64,000 nucleotides of DNA from Symbiodinium natans (GCA_905221605.1 CAJNDS010002635.1:880918-944917), one strand, 5' to 3'. Positions 29,960 to 40,665 are shown, counted from the first letter of the stretch. Notes: generated from the letters alone by a model not told the origin. Numbers and translations: made by a program.

Positions 29960-30035
29960 GGATTCAGCCGCGGAGCAACGTGACCTCCACGCGCATCGGC
30001 ATAGTACGGCGGCGTGGGCAGAGTTGCATGCAAGG
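29960..30035 (-). CDS. Possible RCC1-like exon fragment, weak
   Basis: Minus strand reads ACNSAHAAVLCRCAWRSRCS. ATxSAFAAVL is suggested by its first ten residues only. Confidence 0.2.
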
Positions 30036-30094
30036 CTTGCTACGGTGAAACTTTCAAATCCATGCCTGAAGCCTAAACCCTAAAACCCTAAGGT

Positions 30095-30335
30095 TAGGGT
30101 TTAATTAGGGTTTAATTAGGGTTTAGGGTTTAAAGGGTTTAATTAGGGTTTAGGGTTTAGGGTTTAGGGTTTAGGGTTTAGGGTTTAGGGTTTAGGGTGT
30201 AGGGTGTAGGGTGTAGGGTGTAGGGTTTAGGGTTTAGGTTTAGGGTTTAGGGTTTAGGGTTTAGGGTTTAGGGTTTAGGGTTTAGGGTTTAGGGTTTAGG
30301 GTTTAGGGTTTAGGGTTTAGGGTTTAGGGTTTAGC
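30095..30335. repeat. TTTAGGG array with TTTAATTAGGG and GTGTAGG variants
   Basis: About 33 units. An 11-bp variant (TTTAATTAGGG) at the left edge and four GTGTAGG units inside. Confidence 0.96.
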
Positions 30336-30437
30336 ATCTACACCCTAAACCCTAAACCCTAAGCCCTGTAAACCGCAAACCCTAAACTAAACCCTGAACC
30401 CTAAACCCTAAACCTTAAACCCTAAACCCTAAACTAC

Positions 30438-30514
30438 AAGCTCAAGCTGTTCTTGAGCCCAACATCGGGGCCACTGAGCCAGGGGTCAACGGACTTTGCT
30501 TCGTAAGGCTCGTG
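30438..30514 (-). CDS. Unassigned exon, 77 bp, well-defined splice sites
   Basis: Minus strand: acceptor ACACAG, then HEPYEAKSVDPWLSGPDVGL, KNSLS and two extra bases, then donor GTAGTTTAGGG. The donor runs into the TTTAGGG array. Phase 0 in, phase 2 out. Family not recognised. Without splicing, the frame meets a stop four bases into the intron. Confidence 0.45.
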
Positions 30515-30774
30515 CTGTGTCCAGTTAGGATTTAGGGTTTAGGGTTTAGGGTTTAGGGCTTCGGGCTTAGGGTTTAGAGGTTTAGCTCAAATCTCCCAGG
30601 TGACCGACACCCTCAAGCCCTAAACCTCAGACCCCATAAGCCCTAGATCAACTTCTGCCGTTTTTTGGGGGGGGCTCTGACCGTAAACAATCCTAAATCC
30701 TGAACCCGAGGGAACCCTTAAACAGACCGAAAAGTCCCATGCGGGGTTTGAAGGGTTTCGGAATTGCTTCTGTT

Positions 30775-30910
30775 GCCCTAAACCCTAAACCCTAAACCCT
30801 AAACCCTAAACCCTAAACCCTAAACCCTAAACCCTAAACCCTAAACCCTAAACCCTAAACCCTAAACCCTAAACCCTAAACCCTACACCCTCAACCCTAA
30901 ACCCTAAACC
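30775..30910. repeat. CCCTAAA array, about 19 units
   Basis: Perfect heptamers with two variants near the right end. Confidence 0.96.
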
Positions 30911-30916
30911 CTAAAC

Positions 30917-30968
30917 TCTTCTTCTGTTGCCTTGAGGTGCCAATTGGGACCTGGGGGCTGATGGGGCC
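30917..30968 (-). CDS. Unassigned exon, 52 bp, donor formed by telomere repeat
   Basis: Minus strand: acceptor CGGCAG, then GPISPQVPIGTSRQQKK plus one base, then donor GTTTAGGG, the first unit of the array. Phase 0 in, phase 1 out. No family recognised. Confidence 0.4.
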
Positions 30969-30999
30969 CTGCCGGGGCTCTATACTACTATTTGTGAGG

Positions 31000-31110
31000 G
31001 TTTAGGGTTTAGGGTTTAGGGTTTAGGGTTTAGCGTTTAGGGTTTAGGGTTTAGGGTTTAGGGTTTAGGGTTTAGGGTTTGGGGTTTGGGGTTTGGGGTT
31101 TAGGGTTTAG
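31000..31110. repeat. TTTAGGG array, about 15 units
   Basis: Heptamers, with TTTGGGG at the right end. Confidence 0.96.
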
Positions 31111-31234
31111 GCCCTATATTACCCTCAATAAGGAAGAATATGTTGTGTTTGTTCGGGGTTCTTCAGCAATTAGTAGTATAGGGGCCCTATAGAGGCCCTG
31201 TAGAGGCATTAGGGTTTGGGGGTTTAGGACTGTT

Positions 31235-31316
31235 AGGGTTTAGGGTTTAGGGTTTAGGGTTTAGGGTTTAGGGTTTAGGGTTTAGGGTTTAGGGTTTAGG
31301 GTTTAGGGTTTAGGAG
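31235..31316. repeat. TTTAGGG array, about 11 units
   Basis: Perfect heptamers. The 31130-31190 stretch to the left is a partial MITE family F (GGGGTTCTTCAGCAATTAGTAG). Confidence 0.96.
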
Positions 31317-32414
31317 TTAGGGCCCTCAACCCTGAAGCCCCAAGCCCGCCAACCTGGCACCAAAGCCCTGTAAGGCCAGAGGCTCTCTAACCCCTTTAGG
31401 GTTTAGGGTTTAGGGTTGAGGGTTTAGGGTTTAGGGTTTAACCCTCAAGCCCAAATCTTACTAAGCCCCATCAGGCCCAAGCGTGCCTGCCAGCACCACT
31501 GGACCCAGCCGTAGTTGGTCGAAAAGCTCCGCCAGCAACTGGAAGCAGCCGTGCCCCAAACCCCAAACCACCAAACCCACGGTTTAGAGTTTAGGGTCCG
31601 GTTTGGGGCTTAGGGTTTAGGGTTTAGGGTTTAGGGTGGTTTTGAGGCTTGAGAGTTTTGGCGTCACGGCGTCTTCGGGGTCAAGCGACCGCGGGTGCAG
31701 TGTAGGAATGATGCGGCGCGCCCCACCCCGAAGGCCGACTCCAGACTGTAGGTAGTGGAACCCCCTATGGGCCCTGAGAACCCTATAACCCGCCAAAACA
31801 AACCTTCACCTAGACCTTAGGTTTCTATTAAGGGTGTTGCCTGGGGACTACATGAAATCCAAAAGGCTGGGGGTTTTAGGGTTGAAATAACGTTGACAGC
31901 CGTTAGTAGGGCTTCTCGCTGCGTTGTGAGAAAACCCCAATGAATCCCTCCTCCCTACTCACAATTCGCCTGCCCCTCCCCTCATCTAAGATTCCAGAGA
32001 AACCCCAAACCCCTAAACCTAAATCCCAAACCCTAAACCTCAAACACTAAACCCTAAACCCCAAACCCTAAACCCTAAACCCCAAACCCCAAACACTAAA
32101 ACCCTAAACCCTAAACCCCAAACACTAAAACCCTAAACCCAACAATCCGGAAGAACCGGAAATGGCAGACAAGAAATCTAACATCATAGGGTTCAGCAGT
32201 TCAAGCTTTCGGCCCAAGAGGCCTGAAGCCCGGAAGCCTGAACCGCTGAGCCCTGTTTAGGGTTTAGGGTTTAGGGTTTAGGGTTTAGGGTTTAGGGAAA
32301 CCCCTTCAACGTATCGGGTTTAGGGCTGCAGCGCTTAGGGCCTAGTTTTCTTGTTTTCAAGTTAGGGTTTAACGAGTGTAGGGTTTAGGGTTTATAGGGC
32401 GCAGGTTCCTAAGG

Positions 32415-32532
32415 TCTGAAGCTACGAATTGCTTAAGAACCCCTAAAATGAGAAAAAACAAAAAATATTAATAAGAATCCCCTTCTTAGCCTTACAGGGA
32501 GGAATATTTGTTGGGGGCTTCTTAATTAAGCA
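32415..32532. mobile_element. MITE family F copy
   Basis: Inverted ends CTACGAATTGCTTAAGAACCCC and CTTAATTAAGCAATCAGTAG. Related to copies at 60818 and 62663. The open frame seen across it is not a gene. Confidence 0.75.
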
Positions 32533-32639
32533 ATCAGTAGGAAGAAGTGTGGAAACCCTCCATACGGTCAGTTCCGACGTCATGGGCGCAAGACCCCAAT
32601 GACAAATGACAGTGCGGCCGAGTTGGAAACCCTGACTCC

Positions 32640-32710
32640 CAAACAAGGGGTTTAGGGTTTAGGGTTTAGGGTTTAGGGTTTAGGGCTTAGGGCTTAGGGT
32701 TTAGGGTTTT
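32640..32710. repeat. TTTAGGG array, about 9 units
   Basis: Heptamers with CTTAGGG units. Confidence 0.94.
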
Positions 32711-32844
32711 AGTGACGCACGACTTCGGGTCTTAGGGAGTAAGAGCTTTTCAGTTTCACAAAGGTGCTTAGCATGCATGTACCCAAGCTTACGTGTTCTA
32801 TTTCGGTTTTGGCAACTCCAAACCCCAAGCCCCAAACCCTAAAT

Positions 32845-32965
32845 GCACCCTACACCCTACACCCTACACCCTAACCCTACACCCTACACCCTAAACCCTA
32901 AACCCTAAACCCTAAACCCTAAACCCTAAACCCTAAACCCTAGATCCTAGACCCTAAACCCTGCA
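32845..32965. repeat. CCCTACA then CCCTAAA array
   Basis: Six CCCTACA units followed by nine or more CCCTAAA units; again two homogeneous variants side by side. Confidence 0.95.
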
Positions 32966-33129
32966 GAAACTCCTGGCGAAAAAACAGCCTCGTGCTAAGC
33001 GGGCGCTCCGTTTCTCCGTGAGGGCGGACCAGGCGCCGAACGCTCGCCGTCATCGCTGAGTGTATGTTTTGGTCTTGCCCAGGGTTTCGGGATCAGGGAA
33101 CTGGAGGGTTTAGGGTTTAGGGTTTAGGG

Positions 33130-33960
33130 TTTAGGGTTTAGGGTTTAGGGGTTTAGGGTCCAGGGCTTGGGTATATAGTTTCGAGTTTCAAGGTGTGGGC
33201 TTTGGGGATTGAGGGGTGATGGCTTTAGGGAATTAGGAGGGGAGTTGGCTTGCTTTGCAGAGTTCACTCGAGTGAAGTAAGCTAAACTTTGGGTGTTCCG
33301 GGGGCTTGCTCCACACCGAAAAGCCCCGACTCCCAAACCCTACTTGGGGTTTAGGGTGTTCATGGTTATGTGCCGGGTCATGAAGAAGGCTTCCTGCAGC
33401 TCTTCCAGCATGACAGTGCAAGGACCCATATTACAAATATAGCTTTCGGGTCTTTGGGTCTAGGGCTGAGGGTTTTACACTGTCTGTCGATATTCCTTGT
33501 TGAACTCTGAATCCGACGAAGTAGGTTTTTGGGGGCTTCTGAAATAGGGGATAGGATCAGGGGGACCCTTGGGGATATAGACCCTCTGAATAAGGTCCCT
33601 GTGTAAGAGAGCCAGAAGAGGGTTCAGAAGGGTTCCCTTTTGAGGGTCCCCCTTATCCTACCTAGGATGAAAGTATAGGGTAAACTTCACACACTACATC
33701 CGTGGGCAGAGCTCCGGATGGAAAACTGGGGAGTGAAACGGATTTGGTTTTGCTTCCGGATTGCTTCTCCGGTTTCAGCCTCCCCCCCTTGGGTGCGATG
33801 TCAAGCAGTGATATCGCTTTAGTGCTTGTATAGGGGTTTAGTGAGGGTTTAGGGCTTCGGGGTCTCTGAGAGAAAGAGAGAGGCCCAAACTTAGCAGCCA
33901 GGCCAACCACCTCCGCAGAAGCACTCGTCCACTGCCGTTCACGTTGTGAGACTTTGCGGT
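33130..33960. other. Long stretch without a recognised gene
   Basis: Mixed unique sequence with degenerate TTTAGGG pieces. Short open frames exist on the minus strand (33145-33421, 33662-33910) but have no recognisable motif. A family E-like fragment (GGGTTCCCTTTTGAGGGTCCC) lies near 33626. Confidence 0.4.
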
Positions 33961-33970
33961 TATGACGATA

Positions 33971-33991
33971 CCCCCCCCCCCCCCCCCCCCC
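33971..33991. repeat. Poly-C tract of 21
   Basis: Uninterrupted C run. Confidence 0.95.
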
Positions 33992-34131
33992 GCTCCTGTA
34001 TAATCCTTACTTGAAAACAAGAAACTCTATACCCCCTGTTCCTTCCGACTAAACACCCTTGCTGCTCACAAGAACCCCCCCCCCACAATAACCCTAGCCA
34101 TAAACCCTAAACCTACCAGCTGCCAGCATGC

Positions 34132-34205
34132 TCACTTGTTCAGAGCCCAGTAGGTTCCACCCGCGAGCACGCAAATAAGGACGCTGAGGCCGACCTCACC
34201 AATCC
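34132..34205 (-). CDS. C-terminal exon with membrane segment
   Basis: Minus strand reads WIGEVGLSVLICVLAGGTYW then ALNK and a TGA stop at 34132-34134. A 16-residue hydrophobic run followed by a lysine just before the stop looks like a tail-anchor or the last transmembrane helix. The parent protein is not identified. Confidence 0.42.
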
Positions 34206-34299
34206 ACCCTGAAACGTAAACCCTAAGCCCTAAATACTAAACCCTAAACCCTAGCCCTAAACCCTAAACCCTAGCCCTAAAGCCTAAACCCTGATGCTG

Positions 34300-34800
34300 G
34301 GAAGACAGGGAGGCTCCAGGCTCCAACACTCAAGTAGCTGTAAAGGACTTGCAACCTCTGCTATAGCGGTTAGAACCGAATCTAGGATTTGACTCTACCT
34401 TCTGGAAGAGGTGTGTGTCTGTAGCACCTTTATCTGGGACAGACCTTGCGAAGAAGACATGGCTGCTTGCAGATGCTACACTTTATGTCAGAGGCCGAGA
34501 TGCATCCCTGCGGAAACCTCCTGAAACCTCAGCCCTAAACTCTACATGCTCGATTGCCCTGTCACCCAGGCGAAAAAAAGTCATTTTTCTTTGTTTGAGG
34601 GCTTTGTATGAACAAAACCAGCACTAAATTACACCTAACCCTAAACCCTAAACCCCCAAACCCCCAAACCCGAACAAGCAAGCTCTGGGAAATGTCCCAT
34701 GTGAAAAGGGCATGGCCTTCTGCAACTACTCCTACACGAGCCATGCAAATCACTCGGATGCATGCGTATACGCTTGGAAAAAACACGGGGTGCATGAGTC
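34300..34800. other. Stretch without a recognised gene
   Basis: Unique sequence with short open frames on both strands (34415-34627 plus, 34562-34795 minus). I cannot support either. Confidence 0.4.
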
Positions 34801-34867
34801 ACGGGATTTAGGGTTTAGGGGCTAGGGTTTAGGGTTTAGGGCTAGGGTTTAGGGTATCATCTTAAAG

Positions 34868-34955
34868 GTGCGACCTTGACTAAGTAAGAAGCTTGCGCGC
34901 CCAGATGCGTACAGGGCTGGCGGAACCTCGGGCGGGGGCAAGTCCTGGCACCCCC
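34868..34955 (-). CDS. Possible unassigned exon
   Basis: Minus strand after GCCAG reads DLPPPEVPPALYASGRASFL then LSQGRTFKMIP. Coding-like and stop-free across the island; no family recognised. Confidence 0.3.
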
Positions 34956-35052
34956 CCACCCCCCCCCTCCACAAAGAAACCCCAAACTTGGCTATAGGTT
35001 TAGGGTTTAGGGTTTAAGGTTTAGGGTTTAGGGTTTAGGGTTTAGGGTTAGG

Positions 35053-35146
35053 GTTGTTCCCCCTGATACTACCCGTCCTTCTAGGGATGATAACAGGGGG
35101 TACTTGAATCCCTATGAAGGACTGTCAGTATAAGGGGGAACATCCC
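35053..35146. mobile_element. MITE family B copy
   Basis: Left end GTTGTTCCCCCTGATACTA, right end GGACTGTCAGTATAAGGGGG then AACATCCC. About 94 bp. Confidence 0.8.
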
Positions 35147-35674
35147 AAAGTACGGGGCTCACTTCTCAAAAGCTTCCACGTGGGTACCCCCCGTAACCCT
35201 AAACCCTAAAACCCTGAACCCCAAACCTCATGCACGGCAAATTTATGAAGCCTCGGCCAAGAAATGCAAAGCCCCGAATCTTAGTGGCTCTGAATGAGGG
35301 CTTTGGGAAATCGGTGCTGTACCCCACTAAGGGTGAATCATGCGGTTTCAGGCTTAGGGTTTAAGGCATAGGGTTTCATTATCCCCATAACCTCTTGGAA
35401 AATACATGTAAGGGTACGGGTACCTGCAAAAGAACGAGACCTCAACCCCTCGAACCCCTGGACCCACGAGACCCCGAACCAAATGCTCTAAACCCTAAAC
35501 CCTAAACCCTAAACCCCTAAACCCCTAAATCCATAGATCCCTAGACCCCTGAAAGGGCTTTTTGGTTAGAGTTTAGGGCTTAGGGGGTTAGGGGCTTAGG
35601 AGTCCTAAACCCCTAAGATTCGTACAGCCCTAGACCCCAAACCCCCCAAAAACCCTAAAGTCCCTAAGCTCCCA

Positions 35675-35737
35675 AAACCCTAAACCCTAAACCCTAAACT
35701 CTAAACCCTAAACCCTAAACCCTAAACCCTAAACTCT
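35675..35737. repeat. CCCTAAA array, about 9 units
   Basis: Perfect heptamers with two CTCTAAA. The island to its right (35740-35805) is GC-rich and open on the minus strand (AREFLGEEEDAGG before GTATAG) but poorly supported. Confidence 0.95.
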
Positions 35738-35807
35738 ATACCCCCTCCCGCATCCTCCTCTTCGCCGAGGAACTCCCTGGCTGACCTGGTTCAAGAGAAA
35801 AACAAGA

Positions 35808-36085
35808 AGGGTTTAGGGTTTGGGGTTTGGGGTTTAGGGGTTTAGGGGTTTAAGGGTTTAGGGTTTAGGGTTTGGGGTTTGGGGTTTGGGGTTTGGGGTT
35901 TAGGGGTTTAGGGGTTTAGGGGTTTAAGGGTTTAGGGTTTAGGGTTTAGGGTTTAGGGTTTAGGGTTTAGGTTTGAGGTTTGGGGTTTAGGGGTTTAGGG
36001 GTTTAGGGGTTTAGGGGTTTAGGGGTTTAGGGGTTTAAGGGTTTAAGGGTTTAAGGGTTTAGGGTCTGGGGCTTGGGGTTTAGGG
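35808..36085. repeat. TTTAGGG/TTTAGGGG/TTTGGGG compound array, about 280 bp
   Basis: A longer-period pattern: blocks of TTTGGGG, then TTTAGGGG, then TTTAAGGG, then TTTAGGG recur three times, so the array carries a higher-order repeat. Confidence 0.95.
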
Positions 36086-36093
36086 TTTATAGT

Positions 36094-36199
36094 AGGGATG
36101 CTACCCCCTTTTACTAACAGCTCCTTACTAGGGATTATGGTAGGGAGGGGGGGTGCAAAAGTCCCTATTAAGGACTGTTAGCAAAAGGGGGAACAATCC
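36094..36199. mobile_element. MITE family B copy
   Basis: Left end GGGATGCTACCCCCTTTTACTAACAG, right end GGACTGTTAGCAAAAGGGGG. Sits directly against the compound array. Confidence 0.8.
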
Positions 36200-36309
36200 A
36201 AGTTTATAGGTTTAAGGGTTTAGGGATGCAGCACCCAGGATTCTTAGGGTTCAGGGTGTAGGGTTTAGAGGGTTAAGGGTGTTAGAGTACGGGACCCCTA
36301 AAACCCTAA

Positions 36310-36402
36310 ACCCTGAGCCCTAAACCCTAAACCCTAAACCCTAAACCCTAAACCCTAAACCCTAAACCCTAAACCCTAAACCTAAACCCTAAACCCTAGA
36401 AT
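36310..36402. repeat. CCCTAAA array, about 13 units
   Basis: Perfect heptamers. Confidence 0.95.
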
Positions 36403-36539
36403 TTCCGGTCAACAGACATCATACCTGGAGCCCGAAATAGGGCCGAAGTAAGCACACTTAGCTAGGGGCCCTAAACCTCGCAACAACTCGTGTCCACCGC
36501 ACTGGCTTGGACAAGAAAATGTTAGCAGGCGCTCATACA

Positions 36540-37060
36540 AGGAGGGGCCCCCTTACTGTACTAACTATAGTTAAGGGACTTATAACCTAATTTAGGATCC
36601 TTATCACCAATTTAGGGTACTTCTCACTCTACTTATAACTAGGGGGGGGGCCCTCCTTGTATCATCGCCCGCAGCAGCAGTCTCGCCTCGCCCTGCGCAA
36701 CTTGATTGGCAGCGTAGCAGGGACTGAAAGGGCCGGAACCCGAAACCCGAAACCCTAAACCCTAAACCCCGTAGCAGGAACTGAAGGGGCCGAGTCATCG
36801 GCGCCCCTGCCCGATGGATTGGGGGCCGGTGAATCGGCACTGCTTGCCGCCGGGGCGGCCGGGGCGGGGGCGGCCCGGTTGGATAAGGAAATTGCCTGCA
36901 ACTATGCCGTGTCTCTGTACTATATTTTCCTCTCCCTTTGATCCCATTGAGACCTTTGTCTCGAAGTATAGTCTATCTATCTTGACGATCTCGCACGACT
37001 TAGCGGTCTACGTAGTTTGGCCAAGAGCTACGCAATGGGAACCACTTTGAGGCCCAAGCA
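36540..37060. other. Unique stretch without a recognised gene
   Basis: Holds a palindrome with GGGGGGGCCCTCCTTG near 36640 matching CAAGGAGGGGCCCCC near 36537 (an unassigned inverted-repeat element, 36537-36661). It also has a small direct repeat (GTAGCAGGGACTGAAAGGGCC / GTAGCAGGAACTGAAGGGGCC). Open frames on both strands are unsupported. 37062-37090 is a family A right arm. Confidence 0.45.
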
Positions 37061-37177
37061 TACTATGCAGGTACTTGGACCCTTAAGGTCAGAATAGGAC
37101 CGTCAACATGTGCCCTAAACCCTAAACCTTAAACCCTTGAGGGAATGTAGCCTCAGGACCACACTCTGACCACTCAC

Positions 37178-37228
37178 GGTTCTGTTCCGCCCAAAGCTTC
37201 AGCTCATCCAAGGTGTTGTCTTGACCTT
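37178..37228 (-). CDS. Possible ubiquitin-like exon fragment
   Basis: Minus strand reads QDNTLDELKLWAEQN and then meets GTGAGT, a near-ideal donor. DxTLDELKxxAEQ is the helix segment of ubiquitin-like folds. The assignment rests on about 14 residues. Confidence 0.4.
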
Positions 37229-37747
37229 GCGAAAATTGGGGCCTAGAATTTAGGGTGACAGTAACGGTTTAAGGTTTAGAGACCCTAAGCCCTAAACTCT
37301 AAGCCCTAAATCCTACTAAACATGTGGGGATGTTGGACTTCGCGTGGGGGCTTACGGGGGTTTAGGGAGTTCCTGGTGACCTGAAATCTTCTACTCCCCG
37401 CTAATCCCAACAGGGTTTAGGGTTTAGGGTTCAGGGTTTAGGGCTTAGGGATTAGGGTTGTAGGTCTATTTTAGGGGTCCCCTACTTTCGGAAACCCCCA
37501 TATTGGAACCAGGTGAGAAGCTATTTTTCACAGTGCTCTTGACATATTTCGGCTAGTTGCCTCGCGGATCTACTGTTTGCTTCAGAACCACCCAAAAAAA
37601 ACAACAAGACTCTTCCCTATAAGAGTATTCAGGGGATGTTTTCTGGTTTCTTTTTTTGGGGTTCTTAAGCACATGGTACTGATTGTGCTCGTTCGTAGGT
37701 GGTTCGTATCTTTGCGAAGAGGGGTCTTCAATGAGGCCGCAGTTTGA

Positions 37748-37892
37748 GGGGTATAAGGAGGGACCCCCCTAGAAGGGACCCCTAATGTTAATTCCCCTAA
37801 ACATATACCTTACATAGCCCCCAAAAACCTAAGCAGCCCCTAACTAACCCAGAGAAGGTGCCCTTATCAGGGTCCCTCCTCTGCCCTACCTT
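37748..37892. mobile_element. MITE family E copy
   Basis: GAGGGGTATAAGGAGGGACC on the left mirrors GGGTCCCTCCTCTGCCCTACC on the right. Confidence 0.7.
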
Positions 37893-38031
37893 GGAGTAGA
37901 CCCTGGAAGAAAGGATATACTTTTTAGGTATCAGTAGCTTTCATAGGAGCCCAGAACCCACCCCAAACAGTATTAAAGCATAGTCCCTTGAGAAGTGACT
38001 TCAACCCTAGACTGGCCTACTGCCCTACAGC

Positions 38032-38163
38032 TACTTGGAGCTTCATGGCACTTACTAACCAATTATCTCTGTACTCAGAACCATATTAGGGCACTCAAGG
38101 GGCTTATAAGTGGGTTCTAAGTACAGCTTTAATTGGTTGATAAGTACCATGAACCTCCAAGTA
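38032..38163. mobile_element. MITE family C copy, 132 bp
   Basis: Inverted ends TACTTGGAGCTTCATGGCAC and GTACCATGAACCTCCAAGTA. Perfectly placed central palindrome. Confidence 0.85.
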
Positions 38164-38324
38164 CTGGTTCTTCGTAGGGAATGAGGGAACTAGGTCCCTA
38201 TGTACAGGGATTTCTATCACGTGCCCAATCCTTTCATTTCCTGTGTTGAACCAGTATGTAAATCCTAAACTCCAAACCCTAAACCCTAAAGCCTAAAGAC
38301 TAAAGCCAAAAGCCTTAAGCTGAA

Positions 38325-38393
38325 CACTAAACCCTAAACCCTAAACCCTAAACCCTAAACCCTAAACCCTAAACCCTAAACCCTAAACCCTAG
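38325..38393. repeat. CCCTAAA array, about 9 units
   Basis: Perfect heptamers. Confidence 0.95.
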
Positions 38394-38409
38394 CTCGATC
38401 CCTTAAAGG

Positions 38410-38436
38410 GCCAGGCCCATGAGCTGCTCGTAGGCC
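38410..38436 (-). CDS. Possible short exon (AYEQLMGLA)
   Basis: Minus strand after TGTGCCAG reads AYEQLMGLAL then a stop. Too short to assign. Confidence 0.2.
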
Positions 38437-39059
38437 TGGCACAGACAACCCCCCAGTCGCTTAGGACTTAGGGTTTGGGACTTAGGGTTTGGGGTTTAGG
38501 GCTAGGGTTTAGGGATTAGGGTTTAGGATTTGGGATTTAGGGATTAGGGTTTAGGGCTTATGGTTTGGGGCTCCGTTTGGAACAGGGAGCTTACTTCTTA
38601 TGAGTTACCGTTAACCAGTCTGGAAAGTTTTGTGAATAGCCTGTATAAGACAAGCTTTGGGGCTCTTAAGGCGTCAGGTTATTCATGACATCTGTGTGTC
38701 AGAGTTCAGGTCAGTGAGGGCTTTGCCAGTGAAGGTTGGGTCGGGGATTAGGCCCAAGTCAGGCGGGATCTGGGAAAAGTCCCGAGGCACACGGTTCTTC
38801 AACAAAGGTCCACTCCAAACCCTGAAAGTTCCCGAAACCCTCAACGCTAAACTCCCTGAAATCTGCTATCGTACTAACTATGTTTCAGAGACATACACGG
38901 CACGTAAGATATCCGGGGCCCCTACAACCCTGAACCCCAGACATCTGAAGACTTCAATCTAACGCCCCCCCCTCCCCCCCGAAGCAAAGAAGAAGCCTAA
39001 GCCCAACAAAGCCCTGCCAAACCCTAAGCCCTAAACCCTAGACCCTAGACCCGAAACCC

Positions 39060-39115
39060 TAAACCCTAAACCCTAAACCCTAAACCCTAAACCCGAAACC
39101 CTAAGACCTCAAACC
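39060..39115. repeat. CCCTAAA array, about 7 units
   Basis: Heptamers with some CCCGAAA units, just left of the J-domain exon. Confidence 0.93.
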
Positions 39116-39136
39116 CGAAACCGCCTCAGACCCAAA

Positions 39137-39230
39137 GGCGGCGCCTTCCTGATCTGCATGAACTTGACCTTGGCATTCGGGTCGTTGGGGCGCTTGTCCG
39201 GATGCTGCGTGGCCTGGGCAGCTGGCTGGG
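39137..39230 (-). CDS. J-domain (DnaJ/Hsp40) exon, HPD loop and helix III
   Basis: Minus strand reads PSQPAAQATQHPDKRPNDPN then AKVKFMQIRKAPP. HPDK followed by PNDPNAxxKFxxIxxA is the diagnostic J-domain loop and third helix; HPD is the motif that stimulates Hsp70 ATPase. The catalytic HPD is intact. CCCTAAA on the left and TTTAGGG on the right. Helices I-II are absent from this island; a candidate for them lies at 43889-43975 on the same strand. Confidence 0.68.
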
Positions 39231-39373
39231 ACGGAGGAAGTAGGGTTTAGGGTTTAGGGTTTAGGGTTTAGGGCTTAGGGGTCTACATGGAGGTTCCCTG
39301 GGACGGAGGAAGTAGGGTTTAGGGTTTAGGGTTTAGGGTTTAGGGTTTAGGGTTTAGGGTTTAGGGCTTAGGG
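39229..39373. repeat. Tandem duplication of the exon edge plus TTTAGGG array
   Basis: GGGACGGAGGAAGTAGGG (edge of the J-domain island) followed by TTTAGGG units and GGGGTCTACATGGAGGTTCC occurs twice in a row. The two copies contain different numbers of heptamers, about 5 and 8. Confidence 0.9.
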
Positions 39374-39376
39374 GTC

Positions 39377-39521
39377 TACATGGAGGTTCCTTTTACTTAG
39401 TAACCCAATTGTGAGTGTACCTATAACCCAATTCTAGCCCCATTCGGGTACTTAAGGGGCTTATGTGTGGGGTTCTAACTACACTTATAATGGGATACTA
39501 AGTACCCTGAACCTCCAAGTA
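39377..39521. mobile_element. MITE family C copy
   Basis: Left end TACATGGAGGTTCCTTTTAC, right end GTACCCTGAACCTCCAAGTA. Its left arm is also caught in the upstream duplication at 39277-39300. Confidence 0.8.
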
Positions 39522-39529
39522 GCGTCCAG

Positions 39530-40060
39530 AGTCTAGGGTCTCGGGTGCAGGGCTTAGGGTCTGGGGTTTAGGGAGGGAGGCATTACTTGTGCTTTTACGT
39601 TTACCTTTTCCTATGTACTAGTACTAGACCTGAGGGGAACGTCATGATGGACATATGAATGATGATAATAATGATCATAATGGCTAGAATGATGTGGCAG
39701 TTTTCGCGGCCCTAAACCCACAACCTAGTATCCCCCCCCCCTCCCCCCTCCTCGCCCCCACACGATATCCTGAATTGTGCTACGATTGAGGGCTGCGCAA
39801 AAAAAAAACTATATATATCTCTCTCCCTCTCACACACACGGGTCCCTGGTTTGGGGCTTAGGGTTTCGAGCTTTGGGGTTTAGGGTTTGGATATATGGCT
39901 TAGGGCTTGGCTGCACATTTATCACCTTGCTAGACACATAACTTTTTAGATACCATGGCCAAGAACCCAAGTCGTCCTTTGAAATGTTGGCTCAGCAACC
40001 CACCCAGGCCCCCACCCCCCTTAAGCCCTAACCAACTCATGCAAGCCATCCCTTCCTCAA
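39530..40060. other. Gene-free stretch
   Basis: Includes AATGATAATGATC microsatellite-like sequence near 39655, a C run at 39731 and CT/CA microsatellite at 39808-39840. No exon seen. Confidence 0.5.
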
Positions 40061-40164
40061 CTCTGTAAACCCTAAACCCTACACCCTAAACCCTAAACCC
40101 TACACCCTAAACCCTAAAACCCACACCCCAAACCCTAAACCCTAAATCCTAAACCCAAAACCCA

Positions 40165-40230
40165 AAACTGTATTTGCGTGGCGCCAGCTGTCGGCTGGAG
40201 GCCGGGCAGTATCCGGGGCTTGGACGGAAG
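40165..40230 (-). CDS. Possible unassigned exon
   Basis: Minus strand reads VQAPDTARPPADSWRHANTV. Stop-free and coding-like; no family recognised. Confidence 0.25.
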
Positions 40231-40665
40231 GTGTAGGGCTGGAACATGCAAAAGTAGGACTGTCACACGTTGTCATTTCGAAGACCATCTTGCTACATAC
40301 ACGATCGTCAACCCTAAACCCTAAACCCTAAACCCTAAACCCTAAACCCTAAACCCTAAATTCTGGGGCCTGCAAGATCCCAAGGCTCCAGGACGCGCTA
40401 GGTAGGGCGAGGGTGCGGTGGGCTGCTGCTTCCCTCAAGCCAAGCTTTCGACAGGCCGTGGCCCAAACCCCAGAAATTAGGAACCCTAAACCCTACACCC
40501 CCTACACCCCCTACACCCCCTGAACCCTAAACCCTAAACCCAAAAACAAAACCCTAAACCCTCAACCCTAAACCCTAAACCCAGCTCAGGAGGCTTTGGG
40601 GATGGAGTTGTGGAGTGCAGGGTAGAGGACTCAGCGAAGCGGAGGCATTTGCATGGTTTTCGATT

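Noticed and set aside
32443-32646. 67-codon minus-strand frame
   Set aside because: Half of it lies inside a family F palindromic element.
32950-33060. Plus-strand frame LQKLLAKKQPRAKRALRFSV as an exon
   Set aside because: Opposite strand to all supported exons, no acceptor or donor in good positions, no family match.
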